Assembly: GCA_934486635.1 (NCBI GenBank)
Contig: CAKSPZ010000001.1
Location: 248,001-312,000, forward strand
DNA length: 64,000 nt
From: an uncultured Eubacteriales bacterium
Lineage (GTDB): Bacteria; Bacillota; Clostridia; Oscillospirales; Acutalibacteraceae
Direction: 5' to 3'
Below are positions 35,620 through 44,488 of the stretch, piece after piece. A program made the translations under genes and the position numbers. The notes beneath the pieces are model-generated. The model was not told the origin of the DNA and did no database searches. It saw nothing but the letters and a program-made list of their open reading frames with translations. How positions within the stretch are numbered: the stretch's first letter is position 1; the number at the start of each line of letters is the position of its first letter.

Positions 35620-36888
35620 TTGAATAGAAATTATAGTAGTGCAAATAGTGTAGCTGGGAATAGAAAAAGATTCGGCAATGAAAGAAAAAATCAAAGAGCT
35701 CGTCATAAATTTTCTGAACCAAGAAAATCTTCTGTAAAAAGAACTTTGAATCCAGTAAAAAAGAAGTTTAAAGTGTTTTCTATAAGATCTGGACTTGATA
35801 TGCCTTTTTTCTTTATTAACATGGCTATATTAGTAATAGGACTTATAATGTTGTTTTCTGCATCATATCCAAATGCTTATTATTATAAACATGGGGACAG
35901 TTATTACTTTATAAGAAGTCAATTAATTTGGGCAGCTATTGGTATAGTAGCAATGATATCAATATCTTATTTTGACTATCACCATTTGCATAAGTTTGCA
36001 ATACCAATATTGGTTGTTTCGTTTATTTTATTAGTATTAGTACTTTTTATGCCGACAATTAATGGGGTTCGTCGTTGGATACAATTGGGACCATTAGGAT
36101 TTCAGCCATCTGAGATTACTAAATTTGCAATAGTATTGTCGTTTGCGCATTTTATTTCGATTAATTTTAAAAGAATGGATACTTTTAAATATGGAATTTT
36201 ACCATATGGGATAATACTAGCAATAACAGCCTTTTTATTATACCTTGAACCACATATATCCTGTTTGATTATTATAGTATTGCTTTCAGGAGGTATGCTA
36301 TATATTGGTGGTGTAAAATTAAGATGGTTTGGGCTAGTTTTAGCTCTAGCTCTAGCTGCGGTAGGCTATGTTGTTTTATTTACCGATAAATTAGGTTATG
36401 CAAATGGTCGTGTACAAGGCTGGTTGGACCCGTTTACTAACAACCCAAATGTTGATACTTGGCAGACAAAGCAAGGTCTTTATGCCATAGGTTCAGGAGG
36501 GCTTTTAGGGCTAGGGTTAGGTCAATCGCGACAAAAGTATCTTTATATCCCTGAACCGCAAAATGACTTTATTTTTTCTGTTGTTTGTGAAGAGCTTGGA
36601 TTTGTTGGAGCTTTAATAATTTTAATTTTATTTGCGATGCTTATATGGAGAGGAATTATTATTTCAATGAAAGCTAAAGACAAATTTGGAGCTCTATTAG
36701 GGATAGGACTTACAGCTCAGGTGGGGTTACAAGTAATTTTAAATATATTTGTTGTGACAAATACTATTCCGAATACGGGAATTAGTTTACCTTTTTTTAG
36801 CTATGGAGGAACGTCATTAGTTATGTTACTAGCTCAAATGGGAATAGTATTATCAATTTCACGAACTTCAAAGCTTGAAAAAACTTAA
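35620..36888 (+). CDS. ftsW: FtsW/SEDS-family peptidoglycan polymerase
   Basis: 422 residues from TTG 35620 with AAGGAGGGG upstream. A strongly basic N-terminal tail of about 60 residues (RKRFGNERKNQRARHKFSEP) precedes ten membrane helices. SEDS signatures: GPLGFQPSEITKFAIVLSF, PEPQNDFIFSVVCEELGFVG and ISLPFFSYGGTSLVMLLAQMG. It polymerises glycan strands with the class B PBP two genes upstream. FtsW and SpoVE cannot be separated by sequence alone. Confidence 0.93.
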   Translation: MNRNYSSANSVAGNRKRFGNERKNQRARHKFSEPRKSSVKRTLNPVKKKFKVFSIRSGLDMPFFFINMAILVIGLIMLFSASYPNAYYYKHGDSYYFIRSQLIWAAIGIVAMISISYFDYHHLHKFAIPILVVSFILLVLVLFMPTINGVRRWIQLGPLGFQPSEITKFAIVLSFAHFISINFKRMDTFKYGILPYGIILAITAFLLYLEPHISCLIIIVLLSGGMLYIGGVKLRWFGLVLALALAAVGYVVLFTDKLGYANGRVQGWLDPFTNNPNVDTWQTKQGLYAIGSGGLLGLGLGQSRQKYLYIPEPQNDFIFSVVCEELGFVGALIILILFAMLIWRGIIISMKAKDKFGALLGIGLTAQVGLQVILNIFVVTNTIPNTGISLPFFSYGGTSLVMLLAQMGIVLSISRTSKLEKT

Positions 36889-36903
36889 GAAAGAAGGATA
36901 AAA

Positions 36904-38019
36904 ATGAGAATAATTTTTGCAGGAGGAGGAACAGCTGGACATATAAATCCTGCGTTGGCTATAGCAGGTTATATTAAAGAGCATGTTCCGGATGCACAAA
37001 TATTATATGTAGGTGCAGTAGGTGGAATGGAAGAGCGCTTAGTAAAGCAAGCAGGTTTTGAATTTAAAGGTATTCATATTTCCGGTTTTAGCAGAAAGTT
37101 GAATATTAATGGAATCAAGAAAAATGTAGGTACATTAAAAAAATTAATTACATCCAGCATAGAGTCTAAAAACATTATAAATGAATTTAAACCGGATATA
37201 TGTGTAGGGACAGGTGGATATGTTAGTGGACCCATTTTAAGAAAAGCTGCTAAAATGGGAATTCCTATTATCATTCATGAACAAAATGCATTCCCTGGAG
37301 TTACCACAAAAATGTTAGCACATAGGGCTAAATGGGTTATGTTAGCAGTACCTCAGGCTAAAAAGTTTTTTGATGATAAATGTAATGTTGTAGTAACTGG
37401 AAATCCAATTAGAAAAGAAATTATTACTGCATCAAAAAAAGAAGCCAGAGAAAAATTAAAACTTGATAATCGTCCAGTGATATTATCTTTTGGGGGCAGT
37501 CTTGGAGCAAGAAAAATAAATGAATCTATGATTTCTTTGATAGTTGATACATGTAAAACAGATAAATTTCAACATATACATGCATATGGTCAATATGGAA
37601 AATGGTTTTTACCGACACTTTTAGATAAAGGTGTAAATGTTTCAAATCATCCAAACCTTGACATAAGAGAATACATAAATGATATGCCAACATGTCTTGC
37701 TGCAGCAGACTTAGTTATATGTAGAGCAGGGGCTATAACATTAAGCGAAATACAAGCCCAAGGTAAAGCTGCAATATTAATACCGTCACCTAATGTAGCA
37801 GAGAATCATCAGTACCACAATGCTATGGCATTAGTTAATAATAAAGCAGCAAGTATAATTGAAGAAAAAGATTTAACAGGTGAAGAACTTATAAAGAAAA
37901 CAAAAGAAATGTTATCAAGTCCGGAAGTTTTAAAGGAATATCAGAAAAATGCGCAAGAAATGGCAATATATGACGCTAATGAAAGGATATACTCTATAAT
38001 AAGGGAAATAATCGATTAG
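36904..38019 (+). CDS. murG: UDP-GlcNAc:lipid I GlcNAc transferase MurG
   Basis: 371 residues, GT-B fold. N-terminal glycine loop IIFAGGGTAGHINPALAIA, GTGGYVSGPILRKAAKMGIP, IHEQNAFPGVTTKM, second domain ILSFGGSLGARKINE and the UDP-GlcNAc motif RAGAITLSEIQAQGKAAILI. It makes lipid II on the inner membrane face. Confidence 0.97.
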   Translation: MRIIFAGGGTAGHINPALAIAGYIKEHVPDAQILYVGAVGGMEERLVKQAGFEFKGIHISGFSRKLNINGIKKNVGTLKKLITSSIESKNIINEFKPDICVGTGGYVSGPILRKAAKMGIPIIIHEQNAFPGVTTKMLAHRAKWVMLAVPQAKKFFDDKCNVVVTGNPIRKEIITASKKEAREKLKLDNRPVILSFGGSLGARKINESMISLIVDTCKTDKFQHIHAYGQYGKWFLPTLLDKGVNVSNHPNLDIREYINDMPTCLAAADLVICRAGAITLSEIQAQGKAAILIPSPNVAENHQYHNAMALVNNKAASIIEEKDLTGEELIKKTKEMLSSPEVLKEYQKNAQEMAIYDANERIYSIIREIID

Positions 38020-38102
38020 CTTATTCACAAAATGACCTCTAAGGGCATAGTATAAAATCAGTACAATGACTGTATTTTTATATGTCGGAAGGGGTGGCAA
38101 TA

Positions 38103-39356
38103 ATGGAAGAACTTATAATAGAACATACTGAAAAGCTGTCAGGTGAAGTATTGGTACAAGGGTCAAAAAATAGTGCGTTACCAATATTGGCGGCAACGAT
38201 TCTTTGCAATGATACTTGTATTATTGAGAATTGTCCACACTTATCTGATGTAGACTCAAGTATAGACATTTTAAATTCACTCGGAGCTAAAGTAAAAAAA
38301 GATAATGGTGCCATAGTTATTGATTCAAGTGGGATTAATAATTATAAAATACAGAAAAAAATGATGACAAAAATGAGATCATCTATATTATTTTTAGGTG
38401 CGATTGTATCTAAATTAAACAAAGCTGAGATTTATTTTCCTGGAGGTTGCAAATTAGGGCCAAGGCCTATTGACTGGCATTTAAAGGCTTTATCACAAAT
38501 GGGCCTTAAAATAGACATACAGGATGATTTATTAAAATGTGAGCTAAATGGAAAATTTTCAGGGGCAAAAATAATATTACCTTTACCCAGTGTAGGTGCC
38601 ACAGAAAATATCATATTAGCGGCAGTGTTAGCAAAGGGAACAACGCTTATAAGTAATGCAGCTAGAGAGCCAGAAGTATGCGATTTGTGCAATTTTTTAA
38701 ATTCATGTGGGGCCAAAATATCCGGAATGGGGAGTAGTATTATAGAGATAGAAGGTGTTACTAAATTACATGGAACAAGACATAGGGTTATCCCGGATAG
38801 AATTGTTGCGGCAACCTTTATGGCGGCAGTAGTAGCTACTACAGGTGAAGTAGTAGTTAAAAATGTTATCCCAGAGCATTTAAAGAGCATTATTAGTACT
38901 ATAGAGAAAAGCGGTTGTGAAATAAACTGTAATAAAGATTATTTAAGGGTAAAGTCCTTAAAAAGAGCAAATGCAATAGGCCAGGTAATAACTGTACCGT
39001 ATCCAGGTTTTCCTACAGATGCACAGGCTTTATTAATGGCGATGTGTACAACTGCTAAAGGAAAAACAGAATTTATTGAAAATATATTTGAAAATCGTTA
39101 TAAGCATGTAGATGAGCTTTTAAAGCTTGGTGCAGATATAAGTTTATTAGGGAAAAAGGCTGTGGTTACAGGAGTTAAAACGTTATATGGTAACAAACTT
39201 AAGGCACATGACTTGCGAGGAGCTGCTGCACTGGTAATAGCAGCGTTACAAGCAGAAGGAGAGACAAGAATAGAAGGACTTTGGCACCTTGATAGAGGAT
39301 ATGAGACTTTTGAAGAGTACTTAAAAAATATAGGTGCAAAAATAAAAAGGATTTAA
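38103..39356 (+). CDS. murA: UDP-GlcNAc 1-carboxyvinyltransferase MurA
   Basis: 417 residues from ATG 38103, about 6 bases after GGGGTGG. Catalytic cysteine at about residue 116 in PGGCKLGPRPIDWHL (fosfomycin target), with QGSKNSALPILAA at the N-terminus and TDAQALLMAMCTTAKG, DLRGAAALVIAALQAEGE later. It commits UDP-GlcNAc to peptidoglycan synthesis. The preceding 80 bases contain AT-rich sequence that could hold a second promoter. Many Firmicutes have a second MurA elsewhere. Confidence 0.95.
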   Translation: MEELIIEHTEKLSGEVLVQGSKNSALPILAATILCNDTCIIENCPHLSDVDSSIDILNSLGAKVKKDNGAIVIDSSGINNYKIQKKMMTKMRSSILFLGAIVSKLNKAEIYFPGGCKLGPRPIDWHLKALSQMGLKIDIQDDLLKCELNGKFSGAKIILPLPSVGATENIILAAVLAKGTTLISNAAREPEVCDLCNFLNSCGAKISGMGSSIIEIEGVTKLHGTRHRVIPDRIVAATFMAAVVATTGEVVVKNVIPEHLKSIISTIEKSGCEINCNKDYLRVKSLKRANAIGQVITVPYPGFPTDAQALLMAMCTTAKGKTEFIENIFENRYKHVDELLKLGADISLLGKKAVVTGVKTLYGNKLKAHDLRGAAALVIAALQAEGETRIEGLWHLDRGYETFEEYLKNIGAKIKRI

Positions 39357-39362
39357 TGCTTT

Positions 39363-40166
39363 ATGAAAAAAGTTAAAGAAAATAAAAACAAAAAGTTAAA
39401 TGTAAATAAAAGACATAAAACAAAGTCTTTACATTATTATAGAGTAAAGTTGATTTTAACTTACATGGTTATATTTTTAGGAATATCTTTTTTATGTTTA
39501 TTTATTTCGTCAACGGTACTTTTTAAGATAAATACAATAGAAGTACAGGGAGATAAAGTATGTAGTGAGGAAAATATAATTAAAAAAAGTGGAATAAAGA
39601 TTGGAGATAATCTTTTTTTTACAAAGATGAGTCTTGCAAAAGAAAAATTAGAGAAGGAAATTCCTGAAATTGAAAAGGCTACAATAAAAAAGAATATTCC
39701 TAACAAAGTTATTATAGATGTAAAAAGGGCAAATAAAGTTTTTGATATTGAACAAGAAAACCAACATATTTATACAAATGAAAATGGAAAAGTATTGGAA
39801 ATATCAAATGCTCGAGATGAAAATTTAATTTTTTTACGTGGTGTAGAGTTAAAATCAGTTGACGTAGGTTCAAAAGTTGTATATAATGACAATTCAGTAG
39901 GGAAAAAAGTAAATGAACTTATCAATCAAATGAAATCAAAAGGTTTGTACAACATTACTGAAATTGATTTCAATAATGGATTGGACATTATAGTTAATTA
40001 TGATAATAGAGTTAAGATGAATTTTGGTTTTTATGAAGATATTGACTATAAAATAAGGACTGCTGCTGAAATTTTAAATAAAAAATTAGGAAATATGGAA
40101 AAGGGGACACTTGATTTATCTGTTGTATCTGCTGAAAATAGATCATATTTTACTCCTAGTTATTAA
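39363..40166 (+). CDS. ftsQ: cell division protein FtsQ/DivIB
   Basis: 267 residues. A lysine-rich cytoplasmic N-terminus (about 30 residues) is followed by one membrane helix (about 32-55) and a POTRA domain (about 57-127, INTIEVQGDKVCSEENIIKK), then the beta domain. This is the FtsQ/DivIB layout; it bridges FtsL and DivIC in the divisome. Confidence 0.92.
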   Translation: MKKVKENKNKKLNVNKRHKTKSLHYYRVKLILTYMVIFLGISFLCLFISSTVLFKINTIEVQGDKVCSEENIIKKSGIKIGDNLFFTKMSLAKEKLEKEIPEIEKATIKKNIPNKVIIDVKRANKVFDIEQENQHIYTNENGKVLEISNARDENLIFLRGVELKSVDVGSKVVYNDNSVGKKVNELINQMKSKGLYNITEIDFNNGLDIIVNYDNRVKMNFGFYEDIDYKIRTAAEILNKKLGNMEKGTLDLSVVSAENRSYFTPSY

Positions 40167-40348
40167 AAAAATGAAGTTAATTAACTTTTATATTATTGAA
40201 TAAATAAAAAAAACTTTATAAAAAATTGGAATTTTTGCAAAAAAATAAATAAATTTTATTAAATATATTGAATTTTTTATATTAATATGTTAAATTAAAC
40301 TTATAGTTATATTTTGAAAAAAGAACTAAAAAACAGGGGGAATATTTT

Positions 40349-41542
40349 ATGCCATTTGAATTGGAGAATGATTTTGATAATATAGTGCAAATAAAAGTAA
40401 TAGGAGTTGGAGGCGGAGGAGGAAATGCACTCGACCGCATGGTTATGGCAGGTGTAAAGTGCGTTGAATTTGTTTCAATCAATACGGACAAGCAGGCCCT
40501 TCAAAGATCAAAGGCTACTCAAAAAATTCAAATAGGTGAGAAAATTACACATGGTAAGGGAGCAGGTTCTAAGCCAGAAATAGGCCAAAAAGCAGCGGAT
40601 GAAAATAGAGAAGAAATAGCTAATGCAATTAAAGGTACAGATATGGTATTTATAACAGCAGGTATGGGTGGAGGCACCGGTACGGGTGCGGCACCGGTAG
40701 TAGCTCAAATTGCGAGAGAAATGGGAATACTTACTATAGGTATAGTTACTAAGCCTTTTGCTTTTGAGGGAAAAAGAAGAATGGAACAGGCAGAAGCTGG
40801 AATATCTAATCTTAGAGAGCATGTTGACTCATTGGTGATTATACCAAATGAACGTTTAAAATATGCAAGTGAACAAAGAATTACTTTACTTAATGCATTT
40901 TCAGTTGCTGATGATGTTTTACGTCAGGGTGTGCAAAGTATATCAGACCTTATTTTACTTCCAGGTCTTGTAAATTTAGACTTTGCTGATGTTACTGCGG
41001 TAATGAAAGATGCTGGATATGCTCACATGGGTGTTGGTAGAGCAGCTGGAAAAGATAAGGCTGAAGTAGCTGCTAATATGGCTATATCAAGTCCATTGCT
41101 AGAAACAGCTATAAATGGAGCAAAAGGCGTAATTATCAATATTACTTCATCACCGGACATTGGTCTTGATGAAATAGAAATAGCGTCAACTATGATAGCA
41201 GAGCAGGCTGACCCAGAAGCTAATATTATTTGGGGTGCAGCTTTTGATGAAAGCATGGAAGATGAAATGAGTGTAACAGTAATAGCAACTGGTTTTTCAA
41301 CAAAAAATGTGTCAGGACTTACCCCTAATACAAATTTAGCTTTTTCGGGAAAAACTACAAACGACAATACAGAGAAGAAGTCTATAGTTTCTAATGAAGA
41401 GCAAAAGGAAGTAGAACAAAAAAGTGAAACCGTGTTAGAAGGTTCTGTGATGAAAGATACGAAACCTAGTCAAGCAGTTAGCTTTGATGAACAAGAAGAA
41501 GACACTTTTTACGATATAATGTCAATATTTAATCGAAAATAA
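40349..41542 (+). CDS. ftsZ: cell division protein FtsZ
   Basis: 397 residues. GTP-binding tubulin signature [20 protein letters not shown] near 106-125, [17 protein letters not shown] at the N-terminus and the T7 catalytic loop [20 protein letters not shown]. The flexible C-terminal linker is short (about 330-382) and ends DIMSIFNRK, an unusual version of the conserved binding peptide (usually D-I-P-x-F-x-R-R). The 182-base gap before it has a weak TTGAAT-17-TAAATT promoter. Confidence 0.97.
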   Translation: MPFELENDFDNIVQIKVIGVGGGGGNALDRMVMAGVKCVEFVSINTDKQALQRSKATQKIQIGEKITHGKGAGSKPEIGQKAADENREEIANAIKGTDMVFITAGMGGGTGTGAAPVVAQIAREMGILTIGIVTKPFAFEGKRRMEQAEAGISNLREHVDSLVIIPNERLKYASEQRITLLNAFSVADDVLRQGVQSISDLILLPGLVNLDFADVTAVMKDAGYAHMGVGRAAGKDKAEVAANMAISSPLLETAINGAKGVIINITSSPDIGLDEIEIASTMIAEQADPEANIIWGAAFDESMEDEMSVTVIATGFSTKNVSGLTPNTNLAFSGKTTNDNTEKKSIVSNEEQKEVEQKSETVLEGSVMKDTKPSQAVSFDEQEEDTFYDIMSIFNRK

Positions 41543-41560
41543 AATAATAATATGAAGTGT

Positions 41561-41593
41561 GTGGTGAATTTATTTTTTTATTAAATTCACCAC
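41561..41593 (+). terminator. terminator after ftsZ
   Basis: 12-bp stem GTGGTGAATTTA with its complement, loop TTTTTTTAT, followed by a T-rich tract; end of the division operon. Confidence 0.85.
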
Positions 41594-41620
41594 ATTTGTT
41601 TTTGTGTGCAACTATTCCTC

Positions 41621-41649
41621 TTGACACTTAAAAATATTGTAAGTTTTAT
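41621..41649 (+). promoter_or_regulatory. sigma-A type promoter for the small secreted protein
   Basis: TTGACA (41621-41626), 17-base spacer, TTTTAT (41644-41649); leader of about 95 bases before ATG 41751. Confidence 0.5.
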
Positions 41650-41750
41650 GCAAAATAGAGTTTTTTGTTGTGGCTTCGATATAAGAAATAAGAGCGAAAG
41701 AAACTGTGAGATAATTAACGAAAATTATTTAACTAAGGAGGATTTTTATC

Positions 41751-42044
41751 ATGAAAAAATTATTAGCACTTGTTTTAACATTGTCAATAGGGCTAAATAG
41801 CGCACAATTAATGTGTAAAGCAGAAGGAGCACCTGAGTCGAATGCAAATAAAACTCAGACTCAAGTCAAAGATGAGGTAAAGCAAAAGACAAGTATTCAA
41901 GTTGAAGAAGCAGGGAAGGAGAAAAAACCGACACGCAAGCTGGAAAAGACAGCAGATAAAGGAAAAGATAGCCAGAATCAAGTGAAAAAAGCAGAGCAGA
42001 TATTATTAAATGCGATAACTAAGTTAAAAAAGCTGAAGAAATAG
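41751..42044 (+). CDS. small secreted lysine/glutamate-rich protein
   Basis: 97 residues with strong AAGGAGGA upstream. Signal peptide 1-24 (KKLLALVLTLSIGLNSAQL, possible cleavage after CKA), then a hydrophilic, charge-rich, probably disordered segment and a helical basic end (AEQILLNAITKLKKLKK), which looks amphipathic. No family is recognised. A role as a surface or antimicrobial-like peptide is only a guess. A 51-residue frame begins at its stop codon. Confidence 0.7.
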   Translation: MKKLLALVLTLSIGLNSAQLMCKAEGAPESNANKTQTQVKDEVKQKTSIQVEEAGKEKKPTRKLEKTADKGKDSQNQVKKAEQILLNAITKLKKLKK

Positions 42045-42199
42045 TGTTGGATCTTTGTGTTACATTTTGTGCTGCTTGCGATGTTTGTTTTATTATATCA
42101 ACAGTAAAAGATTTTTTAGATGAAAAACGTGCGAGTAGATATGAATATGTATATAAAGTTGGTTATGAACAGGCCAGACAAGAAATGTTGAAAAAATGA
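42044..42199 (+). CDS. putative 51-residue cysteine-rich small protein
   Basis: Begins at GTG 42044 overlapping the TAG of the previous gene, or TTG 42047, and ends at TGA 42197. Four cysteines (5, 9, 12, 15) sit in a hydrophobic N-terminal stretch (LDLCVTFCAACDVCFIIST), followed by a charged segment DEKRASRYEYVYKVGYEQAR. The clean ending before a terminator and the stop-start overlap suggest translational coupling. There is no independent ribosome binding site, so it may not be real. Confidence 0.4.
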   Translation: MLDLCVTFCAACDVCFIISTVKDFLDEKRASRYEYVYKVGYEQARQEMLKK

Positions 42200-42304
42200 G
42201 AGTGTAATTTTTCAAAAGTAGCGCTTCATATTTAGCAAGTTGCAATAGAAGCAAAGAAATCTTGTTAAGTAAATAATATTTTTTAGACGGTAAAAGTTAT
42301 AAAT

Positions 42305-42326
42305 AAAAAGTTCCCGGGAACTTTTT
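42305..42326 (+). terminator. palindromic terminator
   Basis: Perfect palindrome AAAAAGTTCCCGGGAACTTTTT: the stem is nine base pairs with a CCGG loop, ending in a T5 run. Ends the two-gene small-protein unit. Confidence 0.8.
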
Positions 42327-42356
42327 GATATAATTGACTTTTATAAAGGTTAATGC

Positions 42357-42385
42357 TTGAAAAAATTTATATAAAATGATAAAAT
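42357..42385 (+). promoter_or_regulatory. promoter of the recJ-relA operon
   Basis: TTGAAA (42357-42362), 17-base spacer, TAAAAT (42380-42385), 30 bases before ATG 42416. Identical box sequences drive the ybeY operon. Confidence 0.65.
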
Positions 42386-42415
42386 TAAATGTATTTTTAA
42401 ATAAAGCAGGTGTAA

Positions 42416-44488
42416 ATGTTGGGAATAAAAAATTGGACTTTGTCAATTCTTGATAAATCTAATGCACAAAAAATAGCTTGTGAAAATAATATACCTTTTT
42501 TTCTTGCTATGATGCTAGATATAAGAAAAATAGAAAAGGAAGACATTGTAAATTTATTATCAGAAAATATTAAAATTTCAAATCCGTTTGATTTTATAGA
42601 TATGAATAAAGCAGTAAAAAGAATTCAATTAGCTATAGAAAACTTTGAAAAAATTTGCGTATATGGCGACTATGATGCAGATGGAGTAACCGCAACAACT
42701 CTTTTATACTCGTATCTTGAAGATAATGGTGCCAATGTTATGTACTACATACCTGAAAGAAATACTTATGGCTATGGTATGAATATATCTGCTATTGACA
42801 ATTTACATAATGCTGGAGTGCAATTAATCGTAACAGTTGATAATGGGATATCTGCATATAATGAAATAGAATATGCAAACTCTTTAGGTATAGATACAGT
42901 AGTTACAGACCATCACCAGCCACCTGAAGAATTACCAAATGCAATAGCAATAGTTGATCCTCATAGAAAAGATTGTAAAAGTGCATTTAAGGATTTTGCC
43001 GGTGTTGGGGTTGTATTTAAGTTGATATGTGCTTTAGAAGGAGAAATGCTAGATATTGATTTAATACTTGAAAACTATGCAGAGTTAATATTAATAGGTA
43101 CTATAGGTGACATAGTTCCATTAAAGGGCGAAAATAGATATTTAGTAAAAAGAGGTCTTGAGTGCATCGAAAACACAGATAAATTGGGAATAAGAGAAAT
43201 ATTAAATATAACAAAATTAGAAGGGAAAAATATAACCTCATCAGATATTACATTTAAAATTGTCCCTAGAATAAATGCAGCAGGAAGACTTAGCTCAGCT
43301 GAAAAATTAGTTTCTCTTTTAATTTCAGAAAATAAAGAAGAGTGTGAATATATTGCATCAATAGTTGAAAAGGAAAATATAGAAAGAAAAGAAATAGAAT
43401 CTGATATTTTACAGCAAGCAGAGGAACTTTTAAAAAAAGAACCAGAAAGACTGGACCAAAGAGTTTTAATTGTAGAAGGGGAAAATTGGCATCCAGGAGT
43501 TGTTGGAATAGTAGCATCTAAACTTCTTGAACGCTATGGAAAACCAGTGATTGTAATTTCTTTAATGGGAGATATTGCTAGGGGCTCAGGTAGAAGTATA
43601 GAGGGGTTTTCTTTATATGAAGATATAAAAAGTTGTTCTGAGTATCTTATAAGGTTCGGAGGGCATCCATTAGCAGCAGGCTTTGAGCTAAATGCGGATG
43701 ATGTAGAAAGATTTAGATATGATGTAAATATTTTTGCTAAAAATATTCAGACAATGCCTTATCCACAAATAAATATAGATTGTAAACTTAATCCTAGTGC
43801 TTTGAGTATAGAATTGTTAAACCAATTAGCACCTCTTGAACCATTTGGAAAAGATAATCCTGAATGTATATTTGGCCTTTATAATATGAAAATTTCTGAA
43901 ATTGTACCTGTAGGAAATGGAAATCATTTAAAATTAACATTTAAACGAGATAATAAAAAAATTACGGCAATGAAATTTTTTACAAATATTACGGATTTTT
44001 CATATAAAATTAATGACTGTGTAGATTTAGCGGTAAAATTATTAAAATCGGAATATAAAAATGAAGAACAATTAACAATAGTTATAGAGGCTATAAAGTT
44101 TAGTGATATAGATAATCAAGTAATAATTAATCAGCAACGTTTATATGAATCTATAAAGTTAAATGAAAACATAAAGTTTGAAAATATACTTCCTCACATA
44201 CCAGAAAGAAGCGATTTTTCAATACTATATAAAATACTTAAGAAAAATCAAATACTTAATATAGATATATCAGTTCTTTATTATAGATTAAAAGATTTTA
44301 AAATAAGTATGTGTAAGTTATTAATAATGTTGGATGCTCTTAGTGAATGTCAACTTATATTGGTAAAAAGAAATGCAGATATCTATAATATAGAAGTGTT
44401 ACCGATTACAGGAAAAAAAGACCTTGAGTCTTCCCTTATAATGAAAAATTTAAGGAAAAGAGACGATAAAAATGAAAGCTTATTATAA
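42416..44488 (+). CDS. recJ: single-stranded-DNA-specific exonuclease RecJ
   Basis: 690 residues. DHH phosphoesterase motifs CVYGDYDADGVTATTLLYSY (about 81-100), VTVDNGISAYNEIEYA, VVTDHHQPPEELP and the DHHA1 part with RGSGRSIEGFSLYEDIKSC and GGHPLAAGFEL, followed by an OB-like domain. It degrades ssDNA 5' to 3' in recombination and repair. The C-terminal 100 residues are family-variable. The end overlaps relA by 17 bases. Confidence 0.94.
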   Translation: MLGIKNWTLSILDKSNAQKIACENNIPFFLAMMLDIRKIEKEDIVNLLSENIKISNPFDFIDMNKAVKRIQLAIENFEKICVYGDYDADGVTATTLLYSYLEDNGANVMYYIPERNTYGYGMNISAIDNLHNAGVQLIVTVDNGISAYNEIEYANSLGIDTVVTDHHQPPEELPNAIAIVDPHRKDCKSAFKDFAGVGVVFKLICALEGEMLDIDLILENYAELILIGTIGDIVPLKGENRYLVKRGLECIENTDKLGIREILNITKLEGKNITSSDITFKIVPRINAAGRLSSAEKLVSLLISENKEECEYIASIVEKENIERKEIESDILQQAEELLKKEPERLDQRVLIVEGENWHPGVVGIVASKLLERYGKPVIVISLMGDIARGSGRSIEGFSLYEDIKSCSEYLIRFGGHPLAAGFELNADDVERFRYDVNIFAKNIQTMPYPQINIDCKLNPSALSIELLNQLAPLEPFGKDNPECIFGLYNMKISEIVPVGNGNHLKLTFKRDNKKITAMKFFTNITDFSYKINDCVDLAVKLLKSEYKNEEQLTIVIEAIKFSDIDNQVIINQQRLYESIKLNENIKFENILPHIPERSDFSILYKILKKNQILNIDISVLYYRLKDFKISMCKLLIMLDALSECQLILVKRNADIYNIEVLPITGKKDLESSLIMKNLRKRDDKNESLL

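Larger units (their letters stand above)
42200..42415. other. intergenic region before recJ
   Basis: Contains the terminator palindrome at 42305 and the recJ promoter at 42357. Nothing else was recognised between 42200 and 42300. Confidence 0.5.

Noticed and set aside
41606..41800. 64-codon plus-strand frame upstream of the secreted peptide
   Set aside because: No ribosome binding site, overlaps the promoter and leader of 41751-42044, and its composition is unlike a protein.
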